DNA of 64,000 nucleotides from Pontiella agarivorans (GTDB lineage Bacteria > Verrucomicrobiota > Kiritimatiellia > Kiritimatiellales > Pontiellaceae): NCBI RefSeq assembly GCF_034531395.1, contig NZ_JARVCO010000012.1:558001-622000 (forward strand), written 5' to 3'. The position numbers and the translations under genes are program-made. Below the pieces are notes generated by a model. The model searched no databases and had not been told where the DNA came from. It worked only from the letters and a program-made list of their open reading frames with translations. Every line of letters starts with the position of its first letter. Position 1 is the first letter of the stretch. Shown here one piece after another: positions 54,838 through 63,749 of the stretch.

Positions 54838-56268
54838 ATGAAAAAATACATCAAAGCAGTGCTCCTGATTGTTTTCGCGACCGTTCTTAGTTTTGCGCAA
54901 GCCGGAAAAGTTCAACCGAACATCATCTATATCAATGCTGATGATCTTGGGGTGATGGATGTGGGGTTTAACGCGCAACTCTACCATACGCCGAACATCG
55001 ATCAGTTGCGGAAAGAGGGAATGCTTTTTTCGGAAGCGTATGCCCCGGCGGCAAACTGTGCGCCGAGCCGGGCCTGGGTGTTGAGCGGACAATACGGCCC
55101 GCGTCATGGTGTCTATACCGTCAACAGCTCAGAGCGAGGCAAGGCACAGCACCGCAAGCTGGTGCCAATCAAAAATACGACGGTGCTCGCTCCCGGTAAT
55201 GCGACGTTGGCCGATGCATTGCAGGCGGCCGGATACCGGACCATTCATTTGGGTAAATGGCATGTCAGCAAGGACCCGTTGAAAAACGGGTTCGATGTCA
55301 ATATCGGCGGCGGAACGCAGGGGCATCCGACCGGCGGCTACTATTCATCGTTTAAAAGAGGTGAGATGAAAGCTTTTTCAAACCGATATCCTGCAGGAAC
55401 ACATCGGGTGGATATTTACGCGGATCAGGCCATCCGATTCATGCGCGAAACCGGCGATCAACCGTTCTTTATGCACATGGCCTTTTATTCCGTTCATACT
55501 CCACTGGAAGAAATTCCCGAGCTGGTTGAAAAATATAAAAGCAAACCCATTCATGCCGTTTATGCATCCATGGTTGAAAAGATGGATCAGGGAATTGGAA
55601 AAATTTTAGCGGAACTGGATGCGCTTGGGCTGCGCGAAAAAACGCTGGTTCTCTTTTGTTCGGATAACGGAGGTATTTCCCAATGCACCTCGCAGGCACC
55701 GTATCGTTCTTTTAAAGGCTCGTACTTTGAGGGCGGAGTCCGAGTGCCGTTGGTGATTCGTTGGCCCGGAAAGGTTCCTCCGAACTCCATCTGTAAAACA
55801 CCGGTCATTGGGGTCGACTTTTTTCCAACCTTTCTTGAGGCCGCTATGGCACCGGTTCCGGCAAATAAAGTGCTCGACGGCTGCAGTCTGATTCCATTGC
55901 TGACCGGTACGGGCACATTTCCGGAACGAACGCTTTTCTGGCACTTCCCGATTTATCTGCAGGGCGGCCCCGAAAATGAAGCACACGATGTGCTGTTCCG
56001 CACTCGGCCGGGTTCCACATTGCGCCAGGGAAAATGGAAGTTGCATGAATATTTCGAGGACGGACGTATTGAACTATATGATCTGGAAGCGGACACCGGC
56101 GAACGTCAAAATGTAGCGAGTCAATATCCGGAAAAAGCGGCAGAGCTGCGCAGTCTTTTATCGGCATGGCGTAAAGCCATGAAGGCACCGGTGCCCACCC
56201 AGCTGAACCGAGCATATAATGCTGAGCAGGAAGCCGAAGCGATTCGGAAGCTTGGAGGTGAAAAATGA
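54838..56268 (+). CDS. Exported sulfatase (S1_16-like)
   Basis: 476 aa; ATG 54838, 7 nt after the GH97 stop, is chosen over upstream in-frame starts because the signal peptide begins there (MKKYIKAVLLIVFATVLSFA). QPNIIYINADDLGVMDVGFN, CAPSRAWVLSGQYGPRHGVY (C74), LGKWHVSKDPLKNGFDVNIG and CSDNGGISQCTSQAPYRSFK are all in place. It is related to the 51443 sulfatase. The stop overlaps the start of the following GH97 gene by four bases (ATGA), showing tight coupling of sulfatase and glycosidase synthesis. GH97 - sulfatase - GH97 is a repeating unit here. The sulfate position attacked is unknown. Confidence 0.92.
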   Translation: MKKYIKAVLLIVFATVLSFAQAGKVQPNIIYINADDLGVMDVGFNAQLYHTPNIDQLRKEGMLFSEAYAPAANCAPSRAWVLSGQYGPRHGVYTVNSSERGKAQHRKLVPIKNTTVLAPGNATLADALQAAGYRTIHLGKWHVSKDPLKNGFDVNIGGGTQGHPTGGYYSSFKRGEMKAFSNRYPAGTHRVDIYADQAIRFMRETGDQPFFMHMAFYSVHTPLEEIPELVEKYKSKPIHAVYASMVEKMDQGIGKILAELDALGLREKTLVLFCSDNGGISQCTSQAPYRSFKGSYFEGGVRVPLVIRWPGKVPPNSICKTPVIGVDFFPTFLEAAMAPVPANKVLDGCSLIPLLTGTGTFPERTLFWHFPIYLQGGPENEAHDVLFRTRPGSTLRQGKWKLHEYFEDGRIELYDLEADTGERQNVASQYPEKAAELRSLLSAWRKAMKAPVPTQLNRAYNAEQEAEAIRKLGGEK

Positions 56269-58301
56269 AATTATTAGAACGAACAACATTCATTTTCATC
56301 ATGGCCTGCTGTTTCGTTTGTGCCGGAGAGGAGGTCACTTCGCCGGATAAAAATATTGTGCTGAAAACCACAAATAAATCAGGAAAAATCTGTTACTCGG
56401 TTGATTTTAAAAAAGGCAATATTATTGCGGAATCCCCTTTGGGGCTTTCGCTGATCGACGGATCGTTTTCCGGAAAGTTAACCGTCGTCAACTCAGTGAG
56501 GGGGAGTCATGACCCCCCGTGGGATACCGTCTGGGGTGAGAACAAAACATACCGTGATCACTATAATGAACTGATTCTGAATGTAGAAGACGATCAGGCT
56601 GTGCCTAAAAAAATGCAGATCATTTTCCGTGCATTCAATGACGGGATTGCTTTCCGCTATATTTTCCCGAAGCAGGTTGGCTTGGATACCGTCACGTTTG
56701 CCGAAGAAAAATCCACGGTTGCGTTTATTTCAGATGCTCCAATTGCCTGGCATCCGTTGTCGTCAGTTCTGGTGTCCGACCCCGTTGATGTCAACAACTT
56801 GGTGCTGCCGCCCCCGTCGAAGAAAAAAACGAAGAAAGGCGATAAAAATGTACGTGGTGCCGGCCGTACAAAAAATTCAATGACCCCGTTTACGGTTAAA
56901 TTGTCTGACGACCGCTATATCTCCCTGCACGAAGCGGCGCTTGAAAAAGCGGGCGATAGCTATGTGAGTCTGGACCATAAAGCGCATTCACTTAAATTTA
57001 TGGGAAGAAGTACGCAGTCGACTCCGGCCATGAGTGCATGGCGCACGGTTACCATAACTGATTCCGCCGCAGGGCTGATCGAATCCTCGATGTGTCTGAA
57101 TTTGAATGAACCTTGCGCTTTAAAGGATACCTCGTGGATCAAGCCGGGGAAAACGATGTGGGATTGGCGCAATCACGGAGCAATCGCTGATGATGGTTTT
57201 GAGTATGCGATGACTACGGAGAGCTATATCCGGTACATTGATTTCGCCAGTGAAAATCATGTTGAGTATGTCATGGTAGATGCCGGATGGTATGGTCCTG
57301 AACGGAATAAAAAATCGGACCCCAAAACCTATCTGCCGCAGGTTGATATTCCGAAAATATGCGCCTATGCAACAAGCAAGGACATTGGTTTGTGGTTGTA
57401 TGTAAACAGTCGTGCACTTGAATATTTTGATCTGGATCAAACGCTTTCGCTCTATAAAAAATGGGGGGTAGTGGGTATCAAACAGGGCTTTCTGAGCGGT
57501 GACACGCAACGTCATGTTGAGTTCGCGGACAAGGTCATGAAGAAGTGTGCAGAATACAAAATCATGTATGTTCTGCATGAACCGAATAAGCCGACGGGTA
57601 TGCGCAGAACCTATCCGCACTACCTCTCTCGCGAGTTCGTCAACAGTATGCTCGATTCGGGGGTCAGACCTTCCGCCACTCCCACGACACTCTGTACCTT
57701 TCCGTTTGTTCATAATCTGGCCGGACCGGTAGACCGGAGCTGCGGCATGTTTGATCTTGATGACTACATTTCCCGTAAAAAGTGCCACCGTCAGCTTCCG
57801 ACCACAGTTGCCTCGCAGCTTGCTCAGTGTTTGATCTACCCATCCGGTTTGCTGACCCTTCCGGATCATCCGGATGCCTACAGGCGTAAACTGGACCTCT
57901 TCGAATTCATAGCGGAGCTGCCGATGACATATGATGAGACCCGGGTTCTTCATGCTGAAATCGGGCACCTGATTACCATGGCCCGCCGCAATGGATCAGC
58001 CTGGTTCATCTCTTCTTTGGCGGACGAAAACGGTAGGTCATTTGATCTGACGCTTGATTTCTTGGAAGAGGGCGTAAGCTACGACGCAACCCTGTATGAG
58101 GATGGCGAAGGCGCGGACTACCATTATGCGGGTATGGAAAACAAGAAGGCTGCTCTGGCCGCGAAACGGGAGTTGGTTCCGGTGAAGACGACGCGTGAGC
58201 TGTACACGATCCGAAAAAAGATCGTCAGAAAAGACGATGTCATTCGTGTGAAAATCGCGCCCGGGGGAGGGCACAACCTCTGGATCAGACCGGTCAAATA
58301 A
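56265..58301 (+). CDS. Exported GH97-family glycosidase (inverting type)
   Basis: 678 aa with ATG inside the previous stop (ATGA). Signal peptide TTFIFIMACCFVCAGEE. GH97 N-domain: SPDKNIVLKTTNKSGKICYS and NDGIAFRYIFPKQVG; a Lys-rich loop PPPSKKKTKKGDKNVRG (about 185-201) is unusual. Barrel: WIKPGKTMWDWRNHG, EYVMVDAGWYGPE, GIKQGFLSGDT (G408 where retaining enzymes have Asp), LHEPNKPTGMRRTYPHYLSR with E439 at the place of the base glutamate of inverting GH97 enzymes such as SusB. Unlike the 52863 protein, the inverting set therefore looks complete. C-terminal beta domain ends KIAPGGGHNLWIRPVK. Exo-alpha-glycosidase on the oligosaccharide is likely; sugar unknown. A relic of a beta-helix gene follows immediately. 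Confidence 0.88.
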   Translation: MKLLERTTFIFIMACCFVCAGEEVTSPDKNIVLKTTNKSGKICYSVDFKKGNIIAESPLGLSLIDGSFSGKLTVVNSVRGSHDPPWDTVWGENKTYRDHYNELILNVEDDQAVPKKMQIIFRAFNDGIAFRYIFPKQVGLDTVTFAEEKSTVAFISDAPIAWHPLSSVLVSDPVDVNNLVLPPPSKKKTKKGDKNVRGAGRTKNSMTPFTVKLSDDRYISLHEAALEKAGDSYVSLDHKAHSLKFMGRSTQSTPAMSAWRTVTITDSAAGLIESSMCLNLNEPCALKDTSWIKPGKTMWDWRNHGAIADDGFEYAMTTESYIRYIDFASENHVEYVMVDAGWYGPERNKKSDPKTYLPQVDIPKICAYATSKDIGLWLYVNSRALEYFDLDQTLSLYKKWGVVGIKQGFLSGDTQRHVEFADKVMKKCAEYKIMYVLHEPNKPTGMRRTYPHYLSREFVNSMLDSGVRPSATPTTLCTFPFVHNLAGPVDRSCGMFDLDDYISRKKCHRQLPTTVASQLAQCLIYPSGLLTLPDHPDAYRRKLDLFEFIAELPMTYDETRVLHAEIGHLITMARRNGSAWFISSLADENGRSFDLTLDFLEEGVSYDATLYEDGEGADYHYAGMENKKAALAAKRELVPVKTTRELYTIRKKIVRKDDVIRVKIAPGGGHNLWIRPVK

Positions 58302-58307
58302 ACCCGG

Positions 58308-58432
58308 GGAGGCTGTTGTTCTGTCGGAAAAATAATAAGCGGAAGGGGGATGAATGGCCCGTTACTTTCAAAGACTGGAAGTCCAGATTCGGCATGAACG
58401 AAACGCGCCGGCCCGTGACAATAACCGAATGA
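58308..58432 (+). pseudogene. 3' scar of a tandem copy of the beta-helix gene
   Basis: The frame ending at TGA 58430-58432 reads RKGDEWPVTFKDWKSRFGMN and ETRRPVTITE. It matches the C-terminus of the intact gene at 58501-59808, which has EGKWAVTFKNWKSKYGTRE and TRRPVKGD. No start codon or ribosome site belongs to it. Only about 30-40 codons survive, directly after the GH97 stop. It shows that a second copy of the beta-helix gene once stood here, or that unequal recombination placed the GH97 block into it. The remaining bases to 58500 hold nothing else. Confidence 0.75.
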
Positions 58433-58500
58433 TGTTCATGATCGTTTCTTCGGGAACGGTCAGATTTTACACCTGCGAGAACTTAACTGATTGGAACTAA

Positions 58501-59808
58501 ATGATGAAAATAAAACTGCATGCTATAGCAATTCTCCTGTTTGTTTTTCCTTTGTTGGCTCAGGCCAACTATACAGAAACCATGGCCGCTGAAGGCCTGG
58601 AGAAAAATCTGGGGAAAGATTACAACCTCGTTGATGACCATGCTGAAAACGATCAAAGCGAAAAGGTCCAGCACGCGATTGATGATATGGCGGATGCCGG
58701 CGGCGGGCGGCTGATTATTCCGAAAGGGACGTACTCCTTTCGGAACATCCATCTGAAATCCAATGTCCATCTGCTGATTGAAAAAGGTGCGGTGATTAAG
58801 CCCGACTGGCCGGTAGGGGATAAGATCTGCGTTTTTACCCTTCACCCGGAATCAGGTGCAGCACCGGATGCGTTTATTGAAAACGTCAGTATTCGCGGAT
58901 TGGGCGGGCGTTGGACTGTCGACTATTCCGATCGATTCCCGCGTAAGGGAGAAGGGGCCCGGGCGGTAATTTGCAGAATGGTTCGGAACTTCCTGATTGC
59001 TGACCTCGATGTGAGAGATAATTACACGGTGTATTGCGGGCTGACTTTGAGTCCGACCTCTTCGCGGGATCCCGATGCTGAAAACTGGGACGTGTCGCGG
59101 GCCACGGATGGAACGATCCGTAATTGCCGGATTTTTAACGGGAGTCCGGGCTATGGTCTGGTTCAGTTGCATGGGGCTCAGAATGTGCATTTTGAAAACC
59201 TTTATGCCGATGGAGGCGTTGCGTTGCGGCTTGAAACGGGAGCTGGCTTTTTACATACGGGCGTTTTCAATATAACCGCGCGAAACATTGTTTGTGAGAA
59301 TGGCCGCTGTGCCGTGATGATGGGTCCGCACAGTGCCATGAATGGAAAAGTTACTATTGAAAATGTGAAGGCCATCGGCTGTACGTATGCCGTCCAGCTC
59401 GGACAGGGCGGGGTGAAAGCAAATGCTTTAAAATTGAACCCCAATGCAAAGCCCGGCATTTTTTCAAAGGGCAGTTCCATTAAAAATATTCATGCGGTGT
59501 TCGGTATGAATGCGCAGCTGAAGAATGCGTCGATGCAGCTCATCCCTGAAGCGTACTTCAAGGATCTGCGCCTCTGGTATGACAACAAGTTTATGAGCGG
59601 CCCATCCATCGCCCCGGTTTATGACGCGTCAGAGGATCAATATGACGTGACCCTTTCCCTCATAACTGCAGAAGGTTTTACCTACAACAAAGATAAGAAA
59701 ATTTTATTTCCGGAAGATGCCCGTGAGGGCAAGTGGGCCGTCACCTTCAAAAACTGGAAATCCAAATACGGTACCAGAGAAACGCGTCGTCCTGTGAAAG
59801 GTGATTAA
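58501..59808 (+). CDS. Exported right-handed beta-helix protein (GH28/pectate-lyase-3-like)
   Basis: 435 aa (ATG 58504 equally possible), signal peptide LHAIAILLFVFPLLAQANY. DDHAENDQSEKVQHAIDDMA and GGGRLIIPKGTYSFRNIHLK are the start of the pectate_lyase_3/GH28-like beta-helix: an Asn/Asp-rich turn, Q-x-A-I-D and a G-x-Y motif. Repeating strands follow (NVSIRGLGGRWTVDYS, TIRNCRIFNGSPGYGLVQLH, NITARNIVCENGRCAVMMG). Several carrageenases (GH82) and polygalacturonases (GH28) share the fold, and I cannot choose between them; no clear GH28 catalytic DD pair was found. A polysaccharide lyase or hydrolase role is likely. The tandem relic just upstream shows past duplication. It is followed by a sulfatase after 63 bp. 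Confidence 0.75.
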   Translation: MMKIKLHAIAILLFVFPLLAQANYTETMAAEGLEKNLGKDYNLVDDHAENDQSEKVQHAIDDMADAGGGRLIIPKGTYSFRNIHLKSNVHLLIEKGAVIKPDWPVGDKICVFTLHPESGAAPDAFIENVSIRGLGGRWTVDYSDRFPRKGEGARAVICRMVRNFLIADLDVRDNYTVYCGLTLSPTSSRDPDAENWDVSRATDGTIRNCRIFNGSPGYGLVQLHGAQNVHFENLYADGGVALRLETGAGFLHTGVFNITARNIVCENGRCAVMMGPHSAMNGKVTIENVKAIGCTYAVQLGQGGVKANALKLNPNAKPGIFSKGSSIKNIHAVFGMNAQLKNASMQLIPEAYFKDLRLWYDNKFMSGPSIAPVYDASEDQYDVTLSLITAEGFTYNKDKKILFPEDAREGKWAVTFKNWKSKYGTRETRRPVKGD

Positions 59809-59871
59809 TCGATTTTACAGCGAGGCGAACATGGTCCAGCTGCGTAGAACGAATCAAACCGGAATGAAACG

Positions 59872-61281
59872 ATGAAAAAGAAAATCCTTTACAGTGCAAT
59901 ACTCTCCCTGCTGGGCCTATCCGCCGTTCAGGCGGATAATCCCCCGAACATTATTTTTATTTTAACGGATGATATGGGCTGGAGTCACACTTCAGTACCG
60001 ATGATTGAAGGTCGGCCCGATACGGGCAGCCAAATCATTCAGACGCCGCAGTTGGAACGACTGGCTCAAATGGGGATGACATTCAGCGATGGGTATGCAC
60101 CGGGGCCGATCTGCTCGGTTTCTCGGTTCAGTCTGCTCTATGGGCGTACGCCCGCGCGGTTGATGCGCACTACGAATCGGGCACAGTTAAAGCGACGGCC
60201 GGACCTGACTCAATTTCAGAGTATTCCCCGGGTTCTGAAGGCGGTTAACCCATCTTATAGAACCGGACATTTCGGCAAGTGGCATATGAACAGTGGCGGT
60301 ATCGACCGAACGCATACTCCAGCACGTGCCGGATTTGATGTGGAGGATGGTCCAAACGGGAACGGTACCGGCAATAACAAGGGAAAGAGCACAACGGTGG
60401 AGGACCCGAAATTTGTGTTTGCTCTCACTCAAAAAGCGATCGATTTCATGCAGACCGAGTATGAGGCCGGCCACCCGTTTTATCTGCAGCTTTCACATTA
60501 TGCCAATCACAGTCGTAATGAGGCGCGACAAGAAACGCTGGATAAACACAAAGCACTTCCAGATGATCCGATTCACGGGAACGACCTCTACAACGCCATG
60601 GCGGAAGATCTGGATTGCAGCATCGGTATGCTGCTGGATGCGATTGAAGAAATGGGGGTAGCCGATAATACCTATATTTTCTATCTGTCCGACAACGGCG
60701 GCAGTCTTGGGATTAAGAACAATTTAAATGCACCGCTTCGGGGCGGAAAATCTCAGATTTGGGATGGCGGAGTCCGGGTACCTTTCTTCGTTGCCGGTCC
60801 CGGGGTTGCTGGCGGCACGTACAGCCGCACTCCGGTTTCCGGGGTCGATCTGTTGCCTACTTTCGCTGATCTGGCGGGTTCTACCGAAAATCTGGAGCCG
60901 GATCTGGATGGCGTCAGTCTGCGCCCGCTGCTGGAAAGCAACGGTCAACTGGTTTTGGAACGTTCTTCTCCTTTGGTTTTTCATTATCCGCATGCCGGAA
61001 ATTTCAGCACGCGTCCGTGGTCGGCGATCCGTCAAGGCCAGTGGAAGTTAGTCCACTATTGGGATGGGGATGAGGAATCGTTGCTGTTCAATATTGAAGA
61101 GGGGATTGAAGAAACCGAGGACCAGTCTAAAACCTATCCGGAAAAGACTGAGCTGCTGAAGCGTTCACTGATTCAATATCTCGAATCGGTGCACGCTGAA
61201 CAGCCGGAGGAGTCCTGGACCTGGGGCGTTGAGATGAAAAAGAAAGGGTGGCAGTCCGGAAAAGTTAAAAGCTCTTTTTGA
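59872..61281 (+). CDS. Exported sulfatase with atypical CSVSR maturation motif
   Basis: 469 aa, signal peptide MKKKILYSAILSLLGLSAVQ. PPNIIFILTDDMGWSHTSVP and LSDNGGSLGIKNNLNAPLRG are normal S1 metal motifs, and HFGKWHMNSGGIDRTHTPAR is the usual second motif. The active-site stretch is GPICSVSRFSLLYGRTPARL: C81 is there, but the third position is Val rather than Pro/Ala, and LTG reads LYG. The rest of the fold is complete, so it is either matured despite the change, or acts by a weaker non-formylglycine mechanism, or is inactive. It follows the beta-helix gene and precedes another sulfatase by 130 bp. Sulfatases with variant motifs occur twice in this locus. Confidence 0.88.
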   Translation: MKKKILYSAILSLLGLSAVQADNPPNIIFILTDDMGWSHTSVPMIEGRPDTGSQIIQTPQLERLAQMGMTFSDGYAPGPICSVSRFSLLYGRTPARLMRTTNRAQLKRRPDLTQFQSIPRVLKAVNPSYRTGHFGKWHMNSGGIDRTHTPARAGFDVEDGPNGNGTGNNKGKSTTVEDPKFVFALTQKAIDFMQTEYEAGHPFYLQLSHYANHSRNEARQETLDKHKALPDDPIHGNDLYNAMAEDLDCSIGMLLDAIEEMGVADNTYIFYLSDNGGSLGIKNNLNAPLRGGKSQIWDGGVRVPFFVAGPGVAGGTYSRTPVSGVDLLPTFADLAGSTENLEPDLDGVSLRPLLESNGQLVLERSSPLVFHYPHAGNFSTRPWSAIRQGQWKLVHYWDGDEESLLFNIEEGIEETEDQSKTYPEKTELLKRSLIQYLESVHAEQPEESWTWGVEMKKKGWQSGKVKSSF

Positions 61282-61411
61282 ATGTGAATTTGAGATAGAG
61301 AAAGGGCGTGTTGATCTGTGATAGGAATAATGCTCATGGTTTTATTTGTATTAGAAAGAAAATTTAACCGGTTTAGTATGTGTTGTTTGGGATGACGGGA
61401 GCTACTTTGTT

Positions 61412-62812
61412 ATGAAGTTAAAAATGAATGTTTTGAGGATGCTGGCGCTGGCCTTTCTTGGGGTATGCGCACAAGCGGATGAGGCAGAAAAACCAAATAT
61501 CATTATTTTGTTGGGAGATGATATCGGATACGAGGCTTTCGGCTGTACCGGAAATGCTTTTGCGCAAACTCCGAATATGGATCAGCTCGCCAAAGAAGGT
61601 CTGGTTTTTGATCGCTTGTATACCACGGTGGCAACTTGTCGTCCCTCACGAACGGAACTCTATACGGGTCTTTTTCCTCTCAGTACAGGAGTCGTGGCAA
61701 ACACCGTGCGCACAAAAAAACCGGGTGTCAAAAGTATGGTGGAGTTTCTGGAACCCTTGGGATACCGAGTCGGCCTGACCGGTAAGATTCATTTCAACCA
61801 AGGAAAGAAGTTTACAAAAATTCCCGGCTTTCCGGTCGGGGCCAACGACGACATCGCTGAATATGACTTGAGCGGAGTAAAATCTTTTATTGAAAAGGCG
61901 CAGGAGAATAATCAGCCCTTCTGCACGGTGGTCGCCTCTGTTCACGCGCATCATCCATGGACGGTCGGCACGCCTCAAAAAGACGGGGTTGAACGGGTTC
62001 CTGTTCCGGAAGATTATGTAGATACTCCCGCAACCCGCGAGGCGTTGGTTCGTCATGCGGCGGAAGTCACCGCCTTTGATCAGCAGCTGGCCGATATCCG
62101 TCTGATGATGGATGAGATGAACCTGACGGAAAACACGATTTTGATCTGCTTGAGCGAGCAGGGGATGGCGATGCCGCGCGGTAAATGGAGCATCTATGAA
62201 AAAGGAAACCGCAGTCTGGGCATCTTTGTCTGGCCGGGAACTATTCAGCCGGGCCGCACGCAGGTTCTGAGTAAATACGCCGATATTCTACCGACCTTAA
62301 TAGATTATGCAGGAGGTCCGGACCCCAAGCTGGACGGCTTCAGTCTGCGCCCCGTACTGGAAGGGAAAAGTCAACATCACCGCGATGTTGTACATGTGTT
62401 GAGTGTGAATCCGACTCGGCGCTGTGCATTGATCGAGGACGACTGGAAACTGGTGTGGAGTCCCGAGCGCAATGCCTCACAGTTGTACAAGGGGTTTGAT
62501 GAGAAAAAGCCGGAAAACGGCGAATATACCAAGAAGTTTGCCGAGGTGTGGACGGAGTGGAACATCGCAGCTCAGGTCGATCCGTCAGCCGCTCAGAAAG
62601 TGAAGCATGTTCTCCATCCGGATGAATTCGAAATATACCGCATTGACCGCGATTACGATGAGTGGAACAACCTCGCTCAAAATCCGGAGATTAGAGCCCG
62701 GATCAGGACGATGCATGAAAGGTTGAATGGTATAGTCGGCGATGCAATGAACATGGCCGATTCTGATATCAATCAAAAGAATTCCGCAAAAAAGAAGACA
62801 AAGAAAAAATAG
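61412..62812 (+). CDS. Exported sulfatase, sulfamidase-like (S1_8-like)
   Basis: 466 aa; ATG 61412, signal peptide KMNVLRMLALAFLGVCAQAD. PNIIILLGDDIGYEAFGCTG, CRPSRTELYTGLFPLSTGVV (C76), GLTGKIHFNQGKKFTKIPGF and LSEQGMAMPRGKWSIYEKGN resemble N-sulfoglucosamine sulfohydrolase-type enzymes, where GKIH replaces GKWH. The C-terminal region ends in a Lys-rich stretch (SAKKKTKKK), as does the 7423 sulfatase. Known relatives cleave N- or O-sulfate from glycosaminoglycans; here a galactan sulfate is equally possible. It is the last gene of the sulfatase locus. A 130-bp AT-rich gap upstream may hold its own promoter. Confidence 0.9.
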   Translation: MKLKMNVLRMLALAFLGVCAQADEAEKPNIIILLGDDIGYEAFGCTGNAFAQTPNMDQLAKEGLVFDRLYTTVATCRPSRTELYTGLFPLSTGVVANTVRTKKPGVKSMVEFLEPLGYRVGLTGKIHFNQGKKFTKIPGFPVGANDDIAEYDLSGVKSFIEKAQENNQPFCTVVASVHAHHPWTVGTPQKDGVERVPVPEDYVDTPATREALVRHAAEVTAFDQQLADIRLMMDEMNLTENTILICLSEQGMAMPRGKWSIYEKGNRSLGIFVWPGTIQPGRTQVLSKYADILPTLIDYAGGPDPKLDGFSLRPVLEGKSQHHRDVVHVLSVNPTRRCALIEDDWKLVWSPERNASQLYKGFDEKKPENGEYTKKFAEVWTEWNIAAQVDPSAAQKVKHVLHPDEFEIYRIDRDYDEWNNLAQNPEIRARIRTMHERLNGIVGDAMNMADSDINQKNSAKKKTKKK

Positions 62813-63271
62813 TGCCTTTTCAGAGGAATCACTGGTTTTGATGAATGTCTCGGTCGGTATGGGTTCTTTCCGGTTCAAATGTTTGTCTCCGCGATTTGTG
62901 TGTTTCCTTTTTCTTGCCCATGCCGTTGCTCCTTTCCTCCATTTTGGTCGCTGAGAAAATATTCATTCCGGTCAGGGGCTTTTCTGCTCCAATTTTGGAT
63001 TGTCTGATTTACGGGCTTAGGTCGGGAGTCTTGCGGCGGAAAAAAGATATTTTCTGTCCTATATCCGGTTCGTCCATCGTTGTTTTGTATTCATCTTTCA
63101 TGCAGAAAAATGTCCACTTTTTATTCTGTGTAACGTGTACAAAATCAATTTTTTATAAAAATTATTGTCCAAAAATATTTGGAGGAAATTTCTGTCCATA
63201 AACCATGCCGGGTCTCCGTTACGTTGGGCAAATAAGCAACGCAAAGGTTAGAAGATCAAGGAGACCGACAC
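62813..63271 (+). other. AT-rich gene-free boundary region
   Basis: About 460 bp without a supportable gene. The part 63101-63200 is markedly AT-rich and has TGTCC at 63111, 63168 and 63194, which may be the worn end of a mobile element, though I cannot define ends. AAGGAG precedes ATG 63272. It separates the sulfatase locus from ordinary chromosomal genes. Confidence 0.3.
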
Positions 63272-63607
63272 ATGAAGACAAACATCATGAATGAACGTGA
63301 CAGCGATAAAAGCATTGGCGATGCGCTCGCCAAAGGAGCACTTCTCTGGGCCCCGGTTTATGCCATTGCCGCCAGCTCTGTTGTCTGGGGTCTAACCGCG
63401 AAATCGCCTGAATCTGCCAGCTATGCTGAAATTCTGCTGAAGGCGATGCTGGTCTTTTCCCCGCTGTGTATCGCCGCGGAGGCCTGTCGCTGGATGCTGC
63501 TCGATAAATTGCCGCAGCTGAAGCGGATCGGCTTTGAAAAACGGCAGCCTCCAAAGCTGCAGCGTTTTGTTCCGCCGGGGGCAAAGATGCGCCGCAAACA
63601 CGCGTAA
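63272..63607 (+). CDS. Small two-helix membrane protein, unknown
   Basis: 111 aa with AAGGAG a few nt before the ATG (63272; ATG 63287 possible). Two hydrophobic helices are visible: ALLWAPVYAIAASSVVWGL (about 24-42) and ILLKAMLVFSPLCIAAEAC (about 54-72). A basic C-terminal stretch follows (KRQPPKLQRFVPPGAKMRRK), probably cytoplasmic. I do not recognise a family. The strong ribosome site and the downstream terminator argue that it is a real gene. Its position between the polysaccharide locus and galE gives no clear functional hint. Confidence 0.7.
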   Translation: MKTNIMNERDSDKSIGDALAKGALLWAPVYAIAASSVVWGLTAKSPESASYAEILLKAMLVFSPLCIAAEACRWMLLDKLPQLKRIGFEKRQPPKLQRFVPPGAKMRRKHA

Positions 63608-63695
63608 CCTTTTGGGCAGGCTTCCGCAGCACCCCTCGTATTTCTATCCCCTCAGAAATATTTCGCTGCGGAAGTTCTGTCTTCTTTTCATACAC

Positions 63696-63734
63696 AAAAA
63701 AAGCCCTCCGGGATGCCGGAGGGCTGTATTTTTT
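63696..63734. terminator. Bidirectional rho-independent terminator
   Basis: AGCCCTCCGG-GATG-CCGGAGGGCT (63702-63725), a perfect 10-bp stem with an A-run on the left and a T-run on the right. It sits between the + strand small membrane gene and the convergent galE-like gene, and serves both. Confidence 0.9.
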
Positions 63735-63749
63735 CCAACGATTGGAAAA

